Part shown: positions 1 through 7,266 of the stretch, in pieces | How positions within the stretch are numbered: the first letter of the stretch is position 1 | Layout of the letters: every line of letters begins with the position of its first letter | Assembly (NCBI GenBank): GCA_046496745.1 | Contig: JAWOGQ010000065.1 | Coordinates: 1 to 20,797, forward strand | Direction: 5' to 3' | Length of the DNA: 20,797 nt | Source of the DNA: JBNJGT01 sp046496745 | GTDB lineage: Archaea; Nanobdellota; Nanobdellia; Woesearchaeales; JACJVW01 | Made by a program: the position numbers and the translations under genes | The notes under the pieces: generated by a model | The model's input: only the letters and a program-made list of their open reading frames with translations | Database searches by the model: none | Told to the model about the DNA's origin: nothing

Positions 1-12
1 ATTGGAGGACAA

Positions 13-135
13 ATGAGAGTTTGTCACATGACCTCAGTTCATGAAAGAAATGATAACAGAATATATAATAAAGAGGTTATGTCTTTAAGAAAATCGGGAT
101 TTGAAGTCCATCAAAGGGTTAGAGCCTTGGCATAG
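13..135 (+). pseudogene. N-terminal fragment of a family-4-type glycosyltransferase
   Basis: A GGAGG ribosome binding site (4-8) precedes an ATG that opens only 40 codons before TAG. The peptide starts MRVCHMTSVHERNDNRIYNK and continues through KSGFEVH. This is the usual start of GT4-type glycosyltransferases: a first beta strand with a TSVH-type loop, then a D-R-I/R-I-x-x-K-E helix and a second strand after G-F/Y-E-V. Family members are normally 350-400 aa, so the nucleotide-sugar-binding C-terminal half is absent. The reading frame is lost just after a 15-bp direct repeat (110-124) that recurs at 175-189. Downstream, the opposite strand is taken by the ABC permease, so the rest of the gene is not nearby. 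It could be a decayed gene, a deletion scar or an assembly join. The family call rests on the N-terminal pattern only. Confidence 0.55.
110..124. repeat. 15-bp direct repeat, copy 1
   Basis: The sequence ATCAAAGGGTTAGAG occurs here, inside the glycosyltransferase stub, and again 65 bp further at 175-189. The reading frame of the stub ends 9 nt after this copy. Confidence 0.75.
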
Positions 136-174
136 AGCTTAATCCTGAATACAACCATAAAGAGAACAGGTTAG

Positions 175-189
175 ATCAAAGGGTTAGAG
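175..189. repeat. 15-bp direct repeat, copy 2
   Basis: Second exact copy of ATCAAAGGGTTAGAG. It contains the stop codon (184-186, reverse strand) and the last codon of the downstream ABC permease gene. The 50 bp between the copies shows no coding signal I can support. Confidence 0.75.
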
Positions 190-975
190 GCGCTCAACTA
201 TCAGGTTGCCAGACTCGTATCTTCTCAGACCGTAGTTGAATACGCTGATTGATACTAATAAGAAGACTAGTACTGCAATAAGGAGCATCATGAACCAAAA
301 CAGGTCAAAGGAAGCCAGCAATTCAACAGGGATGCCTGTGACAAAGCCTGCAGGTATGATTGTCAAGAGAATCACCTTGGCAACCCCCCCGAATATTGAG
401 AGGGGATAGGTTGCAAACGTGATAAGACCCATCACCATGTTTCTTTCGAGTGAACGGGATGAACCGAAAAAGAAGCCCATCGAACCCACCAAAATACAAA
501 AACCAAGGGTTAGGATTGCGCCCAGGACTGTTACTAGAACAAAAAGAGGAGCATCTACAAGATCGATTGCAAAAAATGCAAGGATTATGCCAAATACAAG
601 ATCTCCCAAGGCTCCTAGTGGAAAACGGGTGACCAAAGCATGAAGCAGAGGATTTACGGGAAGGGCGAGATAGAAATCAAGGGCACCCTTTTCTATCAAT
701 GTTGCAAGTTGACCACGGTTTCCAAAGAATATGCCGCTCAAGCCCCAGGAGATGGTAGCGATTGCATACAACTGGAGTATGTTATGGAAATCCCAACCAC
801 GGATACTATCAAACTTTGCAAGGATGATGTACCAAAAAAAGATCCAGACCACATTATTGACCATCATGCCAACTACACCGATGAAAAAGTTTGTCCGGTA
901 CTCAAGAGCACTGGAAAGGTTATTCTTGAAATACCACCAGACTACCTGCGCATTCTTAATCATATCAGCCGCCAT
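184..975 (-). CDS. ABC-2 type permease, COG3694-like
   Basis: A 263-aa integral membrane protein with about six hydrophobic segments (roughly residues 27-52, 63-84, 113-133, 140-170, 176-210, 225-247). It starts with a cytoplasmic amphipathic stretch and has the EYRTNF motif near residue 26, typical of one of the two permeases in the uncharacterised COG4586/4587/3694 exporters. It is the last of three genes. Its ATG overlaps the end of the preceding permease by 11 nt, which indicates translational coupling. A second ATG at 963 (residue 5) is possible. The family exports unknown substrates, and nothing nearby identifies the cargo, although a glycosyltransferase remnant lies just downstream. 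Confidence 0.85.
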   Translation of the reverse strand: MAADMIKNAQVVWWYFKNNLSSALEYRTNFFIGVVGMMVNNVVWIFFWYIILAKFDSIRGWDFHNILQLYAIATISWGLSGIFFGNRGQLATLIEKGALDFYLALPVNPLLHALVTRFPLGALGDLVFGIILAFFAIDLVDAPLFVLVTVLGAILTLGFCILVGSMGFFFGSSRSLERNMVMGLITFATYPLSIFGGVAKVILLTIIPAGFVTGIPVELLASFDLFWFMMLLIAVLVFLLVSISVFNYGLRRYESGNLIVERL

Positions 976-1750
976 GTATCTGTACCTTCTTTGATGCCTT
1001 TACATAGATCAAGGCTATGACAAGTATGAGTATGCTTCCCCAAAAAAACTGGAGGATCAAGGCTTTTGTGAATAGTTCTGTACTGAAATTGACAAAGAGA
1101 CGGGCAGGAAAATACGGGACTGTTGCAAAGGGAAGGCTAAGGGATATTTTTTCAAGCCATGGAGGATAGAACTCAAGAGGTATTAGCATGCCTCCAAGGG
1201 TAAATATTATCTTTGAATAGATCAGCTGGAAGCTTTTTGTATCCTCAAACCAGAAGGCCAACAATCCGATTATCACAAAGAAAAGAAAGTTCAGGGATAT
1301 GGCTGCAAGGATAATTATAGGCACAAGGAGAACTCCTGGTGAAAGACTGATTTTTCCAACCAAAAGAAGAGTAATGATTGCTCCTGTCAAGAATGCGACA
1401 AAAAAGCGCATGAACGCTCTTCCAATATACTGGGAATACTTGAAGAGCACATAATTGTACGGTTTGTTCAGACTGTAGGCAAGATGCCCGCTCTTGACCT
1501 CCTGAGAGATCTCATCAGCCACCCTGGAATCTGAGAAGATGATAGACTCTGACATGACAAGGTACCAGATCATCATGGGAAGCGTGAATCCATCGATAAC
1601 TGAACCACCCCCGTAAATGGTGGTCCAGAGACTGATGAAAACAAACATGAGAATCGCCATGAAAAAGGAAGAGCCTACAAAATCCATCACATAGGCAAGA
1701 CTGTTCATCCAGGTAGTCCTGACCACATAACCATACTTAGTTAGTTCCAT
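965..1750 (-). CDS. ABC-2 type permease, COG4587-like
   Basis: A 261-aa polytopic membrane protein, the second permease of the exporter. Hydrophobic segments lie near residues 21-45, 57-75, 105-130, 135-168, 175-200 and 230-250. Like its partner it begins with a short amphipathic helix followed by NSLAYVMDF, the counterpart of the NSLEYR-type motif of this family. I chose the ATG at 1750 because it has a good ribosome binding site (GAGGAT, 6 nt spacing) and overlaps the ATPase gene by only 14 nt. The longest reading frame would start at 1789, but that start has no ribosome binding site and overlaps by 53 nt. It is expected to heterodimerise with the 184-975 product and to be driven by the ATPase encoded upstream. 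Confidence 0.85.
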   Translation of the reverse strand: MELTKYGYVVRTTWMNSLAYVMDFVGSSFFMAILMFVFISLWTTIYGGGSVIDGFTLPMMIWYLVMSESIIFSDSRVADEISQEVKSGHLAYSLNKPYNYVLFKYSQYIGRAFMRFFVAFLTGAIITLLLVGKISLSPGVLLVPIIILAAISLNFLFFVIIGLLAFWFEDTKSFQLIYSKIIFTLGGMLIPLEFYPPWLEKISLSLPFATVPYFPARLFVNFSTELFTKALILQFFWGSILILVIALIYVKASKKVQIHGG

Positions 1751-2714
1751 AAATATCCTCAATGATATCCTCAATGGGAGGATTTGCAATGTTGAGATCT
1801 ATGATTGAGAATTTCTCTGTAAGATCCTGGAGAAGGGACTTTATTGTTCTCTTGCTTGTGTCAAGCTCCAGCTTGAAGGAGAACTTTGCTTTCTTGAGTA
1901 TGCGCGCATGCTTAAACCTGACAGAACCTAGGGTATGATCACAAAGAACAGAGACTATCTTCTTATTCATATAGTTCTGACGCATATCCTTGATTGAACC
2001 TTCATGCACTATCTGCCCGTGGTTTATTATGAATATGCGCTTGCATATCTTATCAATGTCCTGCATATCATGGCTTGTTAGTATGATGGTGAGTTTCTCT
2101 TTCTTGTTGATGTCTTTTATGAAAGAGCGGATCCTTTTCTTTGTGGTTATGTCAAGGCCAATGGTTGGTTCGTCCAGAAACAGGATACGAGGCTTATGGA
2201 GAAGAGATGCAACTATCTCTGCACGCATTCGCTGCCCCAGGGATAATTTTCGCACAGGGGTATGCAGGAAGTCCTCCAGCTGGAAGTATGAGACCAGTTC
2301 TTTCAGCCTTTTATGATAGTCTTCCTGATCAAGCTCATAGATTCTGGAGAACAGATTAAAGGTGTCAATTGCTGGCAGATGGTACCACAACTGGGGTTTT
2401 TGCCCGAATACAGTCCCTAACTGGAAGGCCAGCTTTTTTCGTTCTTTAGCAGGATCAAGGCCATTCACACGCAAGGTTCCTTTATCATTGTGAAGAATCC
2501 CTGTCAGCATCTTAAGGGTGGTTGATTTGCCGGCTCCGTTTGGTCCGATGAGTGCTACCAGCTCCCCTTCCTTGATCGAAAAGGAGATGTTATCAACTGC
2601 CTTGACATGAGTATATTTGGGCCTCAGAAATGACTTAAAACTACCTTTGAGACCAGGTTCCTTGTGCTTAGCACGGAAATGCTTACTCAATCCGTCGACG
2701 TATATGCCCCCCAT
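1737..2714 (-). CDS. ABC transporter ATPase, COG4586-like
   Basis: A 325-aa cytoplasmic ATP-binding subunit that powers the two permeases encoded immediately downstream. Seen in order: Walker A GPNGAGKST (residues 57-65), Q-loop region FGQKPQLW (103-110), signature LSLGQRMR (157-164, with L in place of the second G of LSGGQ, as is common in this subfamily), Walker B ILFLDEP (177-183) and H-loop histidine 215 in TSHDM. The last ~90 residues form an extra C-terminal domain, as in other exporters of this group. Gene order ATPase-permease-permease with overlapping ends suggests one operon. The ATG has no ribosome binding site and lies 28 nt after the centre of a TATA box (2738-2746), so the mRNA is probably leaderless. 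Confidence 0.93.
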   Translation of the reverse strand: MGGIYVDGLSKHFRAKHKEPGLKGSFKSFLRPKYTHVKAVDNISFSIKEGELVALIGPNGAGKSTTLKMLTGILHNDKGTLRVNGLDPAKERKKLAFQLGTVFGQKPQLWYHLPAIDTFNLFSRIYELDQEDYHKRLKELVSYFQLEDFLHTPVRKLSLGQRMRAEIVASLLHKPRILFLDEPTIGLDITTKKRIRSFIKDINKKEKLTIILTSHDMQDIDKICKRIFIINHGQIVHEGSIKDMRQNYMNKKIVSVLCDHTLGSVRFKHARILKKAKFSFKLELDTSKRTIKSLLQDLTEKFSIIDLNIANPPIEDIIEDIYGTN

Positions 2715-2737
2715 AATAATATGATAGGGGTTTGAGG

Positions 2738-2746
2738 TTTAAAAAG
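2738..2746 (-). promoter_or_regulatory. TATA box of the ABC exporter operon
   Basis: CTTTTTAAA on the reverse strand, centred 28 nt upstream of the ATG at 2714. This is the archaeal TATA-to-start spacing expected when transcription starts at or beside the A of the start codon. It shares the 129-nt divergent region with the promoter of the gene at 2844. Confidence 0.6.
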
Positions 2747-2802
2747 ATTTTTAATAGAATCTGAAAGATCTCCGATACACTTGTGAGTGGCAATTCATAA
2801 GA

Positions 2803-2812
2803 TTTATAAAAA
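2803..2812 (+). promoter_or_regulatory. TATA box for the thioredoxin-like gene at 2844
   Basis: TTTATAAAAA centred near 2807 predicts a start of transcription around 2833. That leaves a leader of about 10 nt containing GAGGGG (2833-2838), which lies 5 nt before the ATG. Here, unlike most first genes in this window, a short leader with a ribosome binding site is predicted. Confidence 0.55.
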
Positions 2813-2843
2813 ATATGGGTTTCCAGATAATTGAGGGGTACTA

Positions 2844-4625
2844 ATGAGTAAAAAGAAATCACATGTTAAAGTCAAACGAAAGAAAAAGGACAACAATATC
2901 TGGGTGGTTACAAGCGCCATTCTGGCAGTACTGCTTCTGGTATCAATCTTAACTTCTGGTTGGGGATCGTGTGCCACATCAGCAGTTATTGCCGAGATGG
3001 ATGAGATGGTGGGCCAGGCCAATGATACGACACTAATGCAATCATGGGAAAAGGTCAAAGATGGTGTAATGCCCATGGAAAAACAACCAGCTGAAAGATC
3101 CGGAGAACAGGTATCATTACAGATGTATGTGATGAGCCAGTGTCCTTACGGAACAGAGGTTGTTGATGCAATAGCACCTGTAAAAGATAAACTGGGAGAT
3201 TCACTTGACCTTTCTATAGATTACATAACATATCCTACTGAGATGTATCCTGAAAAGGAAGATGATTTCTGTGTCAGCGGGATGTGCTCAATGCATGGAA
3301 CAAGTGAAGTCAAAGGAAACATTGTACAGTTATGCGCAATGGAACATAATCCTGACAAATATCTTGAAATGGTAACCTGCATGAACAAGGACATGAATGC
3401 TATCCCTGAAAACTGGGAGGGATGCGCTGAAGGTCTTGATGTTGAGGCTATAAGAACATGTTATGAAGGAGAAGAAGGTAAATCGCTTCTGAACAACAGT
3501 GCGGCAAAAGCACTCAACGCTGAAGCTACGGGAAGCCCTACTATATTTTTAGAAGGAGAAAGCTACAGTGGCGGACGAAGTGAGATGGATTTCATGAGAG
3601 CAGTATGTAATGCTTTTGATGAAAGGCCTGATGCGTGCGCTGATGTTCCTGAACCTGCTAAGGTCCCTATGACAATTGTAAATGCAGAGGACTGTGACAA
3701 CTGTGATGCATCACAGCTTGTCGGTGCAATAAAAGGGTTATTCCCTGGTGTTGAGGTCAATGAGGTCGAAGCCACCTCTGAAGAGGGGAAAGCGCTTATC
3801 GAGCAATATGACCTTGAAGTTGCGCCATCATTCCTTTTTGGGACAAGCCTTGATGAAACTGAAACATGGGAACAGAGGCAAGACCTTGCCCGTGCTTTTG
3901 AAAAGCTTGATGACAAGTATAAGCTAAGGGATGACCAGACAGGAGCAACCTATTTCCTTGATGAAGAAAAGCGAAAAGCACAAGAAGAGATGATGGAGAA
4001 CTATCCACAACAGAACCTTGAAGTCCTTGAGTATGATTCAGAGAAACCAAGGCTTGACTATTTTGTGATGGCTTTCTGTCCATACGGAAATCCTGCAGAT
4101 GAGGCAGCAGCCGAATTGCAGGAGGCTTTTGGAGACAAGGTCGAGATTGTTCCACATTATATCCTTGGTGTTTCAGGAGACAAGATAGACTCACTGCATG
4201 GCGAGCAGGAAGGTAACCAGGGAATAAGGGAACTTTGCGTGCTCCGTGAATATGGAGAAGAGAAGTTCTATGAATTCACCCTTGCGATAAACGAGCAATG
4301 CTCATCGCAGAATGCGGATTCCTGCTGGCAGGATGTGGCAACAGAGACTGGAATTGATACAGCAACAATAGATTCGTGCATGGATGAGAAGCTTGAGCTG
4401 GCACAGGAACAGGCTGAGATTAACAGCCAAGTTGTAACCTTGCGGAATGGTCAACTTGTACCACCTTCAGCATCACCGACATTCCTTTTGAATGGTGCTG
4501 CATACAATGGAGGCAGGGATGCTGAAAGTCTCAAAGCTGCATTGTGCCAGGAGTTTGAGACGGCTCCTGATGTGTGCGAAGATACACTTACACAAGAGAC
4601 TGCTGCACCAGAAGGCAACTGTTAA
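2844..4625 (+). CDS. Secreted or membrane-anchored protein with three thioredoxin folds
   Basis: A 593-aa protein with a Lys-rich cytoplasmic start (residues 3-16) and one hydrophobic segment (about 19-39), followed by C43 in GSC, which might be a lipidation site; the remainder should be extracytoplasmic. Three thioredoxin-like units follow. Unit 1 (about 91-262) has SQCPYG with C100 and the cis-Pro motif SPT at 231-233. Unit 2 (about 275-335) is a short glutaredoxin-like unit with the CxxC pair C284/C287 and a cis-Pro in APS (327-329). Unit 3 (about 404-575) has AFCPYG with C412 and SPT at 544-546. Units 1 and 3 are paralogous, and both end with a Y-x-GGR motif. Many further Cys residues (for example 143, 148, 164, 179, 194) suggest structural disulfides. 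A role in thiol-disulfide exchange outside the cell is inferred; no partner is known. Confidence 0.8.
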   Translation: MSKKKSHVKVKRKKKDNNIWVVTSAILAVLLLVSILTSGWGSCATSAVIAEMDEMVGQANDTTLMQSWEKVKDGVMPMEKQPAERSGEQVSLQMYVMSQCPYGTEVVDAIAPVKDKLGDSLDLSIDYITYPTEMYPEKEDDFCVSGMCSMHGTSEVKGNIVQLCAMEHNPDKYLEMVTCMNKDMNAIPENWEGCAEGLDVEAIRTCYEGEEGKSLLNNSAAKALNAEATGSPTIFLEGESYSGGRSEMDFMRAVCNAFDERPDACADVPEPAKVPMTIVNAEDCDNCDASQLVGAIKGLFPGVEVNEVEATSEEGKALIEQYDLEVAPSFLFGTSLDETETWEQRQDLARAFEKLDDKYKLRDDQTGATYFLDEEKRKAQEEMMENYPQQNLEVLEYDSEKPRLDYFVMAFCPYGNPADEAAAELQEAFGDKVEIVPHYILGVSGDKIDSLHGEQEGNQGIRELCVLREYGEEKFYEFTLAINEQCSSQNADSCWQDVATETGIDTATIDSCMDEKLELAQEQAEINSQVVTLRNGQLVPPSASPTFLLNGAAYNGGRDAESLKAALCQEFETAPDVCEDTLTQETAAPEGNC

Positions 4626-4647
4626 TTTTTTTATTTTAGATTTTTTT
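4623..4647 (+). terminator. Possible U-run terminator or attenuator
   Basis: Two runs of seven T, separated by ATTTTAGA, directly follow the stop codon of the thioredoxin-like gene. Archaeal termination typically uses such U-runs without a hairpin. The next gene starts 33 nt downstream with GGAGG (4648-4652) and has no convincing TATA box of its own, so partial read-through into the GlcD cluster is likely. Confidence 0.45.
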
Positions 4648-4658
4648 GGAGGTATCTG

Positions 4659-5297
4659 ATGATTAAAAGATTCATGGGAAAACTTGTCGGAAAGACTTTA
4701 TTCTACCCAGGGTGTATTACGAAGCCTGAAATCAAAGATAATTACCTGAAAATACTTTCTGACCTGGGATATGATGTTGTTGAGATCCCTGAACTTAACT
4801 GTTGCGGAGGACCTGTTCTTTCTGCAGGATATGATCCGGATTTCTATGAACTTGCCCAGAAGAACAAGGAAAGATTGCAAGGGATAAAGAGAATAATCAC
4901 TAACTGTCCTGAATGCGCTTTCATGTTCAATACATATTACAAGATACCTACAGAACATATATCAGAGATACTCTATAAGCACAGGGAGAGTTTTGAAAAG
5001 GCTCATGAGGAACCCATATCTTACCATAGGCCTTGCCACCTGAGAAAAGCAGGCATTGATGCGCCTGAGAAACTGCTTTCCTATCTGGGGTATGAGATAG
5101 TTCCATTACCTGACCAGTGTTGCGGGGCAGGGGGAGGCGTAAAAAGAAACAAGCCTGAGATAGCAAACAAGGCAGCCAAAGCAAGGCTATCCCAATGCAG
5201 GACAAACAAGATTATCACGTCATGTCCCTTATGCTATCAACACCTGAAGGAGAATGCAAACATCAAAGTCATTGAACTCTCGGAGGTCCTGAAATGA
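4659..5297 (+). CDS. CCG-domain iron-sulfur protein (C-terminal half of GlcF / HdrB-like)
   Basis: A 212-aa protein made of two cysteine-rich CCG domains (PF02754 type). Repeat 1 has C19, C48-C49-G and C83-P-E-C86. Repeat 2 has C126, C154-C155-G and C189-P-L-C192. The spacing matches the CCG consensus in both. In the family these cysteines bind non-cubane [4Fe-4S] clusters (HdrB) or pass electrons from flavin oxidases (GlcF, LutA, GlpC). The protein lacks the N-terminal ferredoxin domain of GlcF, which is instead encoded separately at 6432-6737, on the other side of the FAD oxidase gene. GGAGG lies 6 nt before the ATG. The ATGA overlap with the next gene shows translational coupling. It probably forms a complex with the products of the two following genes. 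Confidence 0.88.
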   Translation: MIKRFMGKLVGKTLFYPGCITKPEIKDNYLKILSDLGYDVVEIPELNCCGGPVLSAGYDPDFYELAQKNKERLQGIKRIITNCPECAFMFNTYYKIPTEHISEILYKHRESFEKAHEEPISYHRPCHLRKAGIDAPEKLLSYLGYEIVPLPDQCCGAGGGVKRNKPEIANKAAKARLSQCRTNKIITSCPLCYQHLKENANIKVIELSEVLK

Positions 5298-6439
5298 AGA
5301 AACTTGTTGAACTTTTCAAGGAGGATGTTTCTTTTGATACTGACGATTTCATGGCTTATTCTACTGATGCATCACAGATAAAAGGGGAGCCCATGGCAAT
5401 AGTATGGCCAAGGGATGTGGAACAGATCCAGAAGCTTGTGCAGCTTGCACTAAGAAACAAGTATACTCTTGTTCCAAGGGGGGCAGGGACAGGACTTGTA
5501 GGAGGATGCGTGCCACATAAAGCTATCGTGGTTGATATGTCAAAGATGAACAAGATCGAGTCAATCAATGTGCGAGACAATAAAGTGACTGTCCAGCCCG
5601 GAGTTGTCATCTCTGATCTCAACGAGAAACTTGATAGTTATGATCTGTTCTTTCCTGTGATACCGGCAAGCCATACTGCCTGCCAGATAGGGGGCATCAT
5701 TTCAACCAATGCTGTGGGAACACGGGCGCTAAGGTTTGGAAGGACCTGTGACTGGGTGCATGAAGTAAAGATTGTGGACGGGGGGGGAAAGCTTCTAAAG
5801 GTAAGGCCTTCTGACATATGCGGAACAGAAGGGATCCTTGGAATAATAGTTGAGGCTACACTTAAGGTAACTGAACCTTTATCACAAACAACTCTCACAA
5901 TAAGAAAATACGATCACGTTGATGATATTGATGTAAGTGAATTTTCTGATGCTATAGCGCTGGAATTCATTGATAAGCTCTCTTCTGATATGCTTGGCCT
6001 TGAATCTGCATATTATCTTTTTGCAGAATACGAGGAGGGTGGTGAGATTACTGATCCGAAAAGGATAAAGGAATTATGGGGGCTTAGAGAGAGGCTCGGA
6101 CCTCTGCTCACTTCTAAAAGGTACAAGATAAAGGAAGATCCCAAGATCCCATTAGAGAAAATGGGAAAATTCATCCGGTGGGTAACAAATAATAAGATTC
6201 CTGCTTTCGGACATATCGGAGTGGGTATACTGCACCTGAGGTTCAGGAAAGAGCAGGAAAAACTTATAAGACAGATGTTTGAGAAAGTGATAGAGCTAGG
6301 TGGCTCAGTCAGCGGAGAGCATGGAATCGGACTTGCAAAGAAACAGTATGTTGACAAGAAACGAATAAGGGAGCTTACTGCATTGAAGGAAAGATTTGAT
6401 CCTGAAAAGATATTCAACAGAGGTAAGATCTATGACTAA
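5294..6439 (+). CDS. glcD: FAD-linked 2-hydroxyacid oxidase, GlcD/D-lactate dehydrogenase family
   Basis: A 381-aa flavoprotein. The FAD-binding PCMH domain occupies about residues 30-200, with PRGAGTGLVGG (61-71) and the second FAD loop QIGGIISTNAVGTR (131-144). The C-terminal oxidase domain carries FGHIGVGILHLRF (305-317), GEHGIG (341-346) and the terminal FDPEKIFNRGKI. Typical GlcD/DLD proteins are 450-480 aa, so the C-terminal domain is shortened here. Where many homologues have GHxGDGNxH this protein has GHIGVGILH, so substrate binding may differ. It likely oxidises glycolate, D-lactate or another 2-hydroxyacid and gives electrons to the adjacent CCG protein and ferredoxin. The start overlaps the upstream stop (ATGA). 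A G8 tract lies at 5780-5787. Confidence 0.88.
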   Translation: MKKLVELFKEDVSFDTDDFMAYSTDASQIKGEPMAIVWPRDVEQIQKLVQLALRNKYTLVPRGAGTGLVGGCVPHKAIVVDMSKMNKIESINVRDNKVTVQPGVVISDLNEKLDSYDLFFPVIPASHTACQIGGIISTNAVGTRALRFGRTCDWVHEVKIVDGGGKLLKVRPSDICGTEGILGIIVEATLKVTEPLSQTTLTIRKYDHVDDIDVSEFSDAIALEFIDKLSSDMLGLESAYYLFAEYEEGGEITDPKRIKELWGLRERLGPLLTSKRYKIKEDPKIPLEKMGKFIRWVTNNKIPAFGHIGVGILHLRFRKEQEKLIRQMFEKVIELGGSVSGEHGIGLAKKQYVDKKRIRELTALKERFDPEKIFNRGKIYD

Positions 6440-6737
6440 TGTCCATAAATGCGTATTGTGCGGGATGTGCAAGGCGCGATGCCCTGTGTTTAGGGCAACA
6501 CATAATGAGCTATATTCTCCAAGGGGAAAGGCTATGCTTCTTAAGGAAGAAAAGGATTCTGCAACATTCTATATCTGTACCTTATGCGGGGCATGCACGG
6601 AGATATGCGCATCAGATGTCGATCTTGAGGTTCAGAAGGTACGCCGGGAGCTTGTAAGGAAAGGCATAGAGACTGAAGCAAACAAGAAGATGATCGAGAA
6701 CGTGAGAAAGTATGGCAACCCTTTTGGAAAAGAATGA
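6432..6737 (+). CDS. Two-cluster [4Fe-4S] ferredoxin (N-terminal half of GlcF)
   Basis: A 101-aa protein with two 4Fe-4S motifs, C7-x2-C10-x2-C13-x3-C17-P and C49-x2-C52-x2-C55-x3-C59. It matches the N-terminal domain of GlcF/GlpC/HdrC-type proteins rather than a free bacterial ferredoxin: the spacing between clusters is about 30 residues, an R-G-K-x-x-L helix lies between them, and a DLE(V)-type helix follows. The second motif has Ala instead of Pro after the last Cys. I chose the ATG at 6432, which overlaps the oxidase gene by 8 nt and has AGAGGT 8 nt upstream; an in-frame codon at 6396 would add residues from inside the oxidase gene. It should carry electrons between the FAD oxidase and the CCG protein. 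Confidence 0.88.
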   Translation: MTNVHKCVLCGMCKARCPVFRATHNELYSPRGKAMLLKEEKDSATFYICTLCGACTEICASDVDLEVQKVRRELVRKGIETEANKKMIENVRKYGNPFGKE

Positions 6738-7266
6738 GAACATATTAGCATTGGGAATTGCTGGAGTGTTGCTCATTGGAATAATCACACTTTCACTCGT
6801 GATATCTGTTGATTCGCCTGTCATTGAAGAGGCGCTTGCAAGAGTACAGACAAACCACTCAGATGTGGTTGTCACGGCTTTCATAGATTATGACTGTCCT
6901 GCCTGCGCAGAGACGTTTGAATTGCTAAGGCAACTGGCACATGATTACCCTGAAATAATGATAGAGATCAAGCAATTCCCAATATCATCAAGAGGTTTTG
7001 AAAAGGCAGTCATCGCTGAATGCGCAAGGGATGAGGGAAGATTCACAAAAGTTTCAGAAATGCTTTTTGATGGGGAAGAAATTGACATAAACACGAGTGA
7101 TTGCGGAGAAGAAAGAGTAAGAAGGCATATGATTGAGGGAAATGAAAGGCTTGTGAGCGGGACACCCACATTATTTATTAACGGTGTTGAGATGCAGGGA
7201 TTAAAGGATTATTCAATAATTAAGCAGGAGGTTGAGCATGCTATCAGAAGTACGGGAAACGATTGA
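6712..7266 (+). CDS. DsbA-like membrane-anchored thiol oxidoreductase
   Basis: A 184-aa protein with one N-terminal hydrophobic anchor (about residues 12-33) and an extracytoplasmic thioredoxin fold. The active site is C62-P-A-C65 after FIDYD, and the cis-Pro loop is GTPTLFING (150-158). The fold has the DsbA_4/DsbG-like arrangement with a small helical insertion (about 95-148). C104 and C131 are additional cysteines that might pair. DsbA-like proteins oxidise or isomerise disulfides of exported proteins. The start overlaps the ferredoxin gene by 26 nt, with only a weak ribosome binding site, so it is probably coupled to the operon. A TTG at 6724 is an alternative start. The unit may serve the Cys-rich exported protein encoded at 2844-4625, but that link is inferred. 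Confidence 0.85.
   Translation: MATLLEKNENILALGIAGVLLIGIITLSLVISVDSPVIEEALARVQTNHSDVVVTAFIDYDCPACAETFELLRQLAHDYPEIMIEIKQFPISSRGFEKAVIAECARDEGRFTKVSEMLFDGEEIDINTSDCGEERVRRHMIEGNERLVSGTPTLFINGVEMQGLKDYSIIKQEVEHAIRSTGND

Noticed and set aside
419..1020. Overlapping forward reading frames of 60-126 codons opposite the ABC permease genes
   Set aside because: Antisense to well-supported membrane protein genes, Lys/Pro-biased or featureless translations, no promoter or ribosome binding site.
1751..1789. Upstream start for the COG4587-like permease
   Set aside because: No ribosome binding site, long overlap with the ATPase gene, and the ATG at 1750 has GAGGAT at the right spacing.
5780..5787. G8 tract in the glcD gene as a phase-variation site
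   Set aside because: It encodes Asp-Gly-Gly-Gly at a natural loop, the frame is intact on both sides, and a single homopolymer is weak evidence for programmed slippage.
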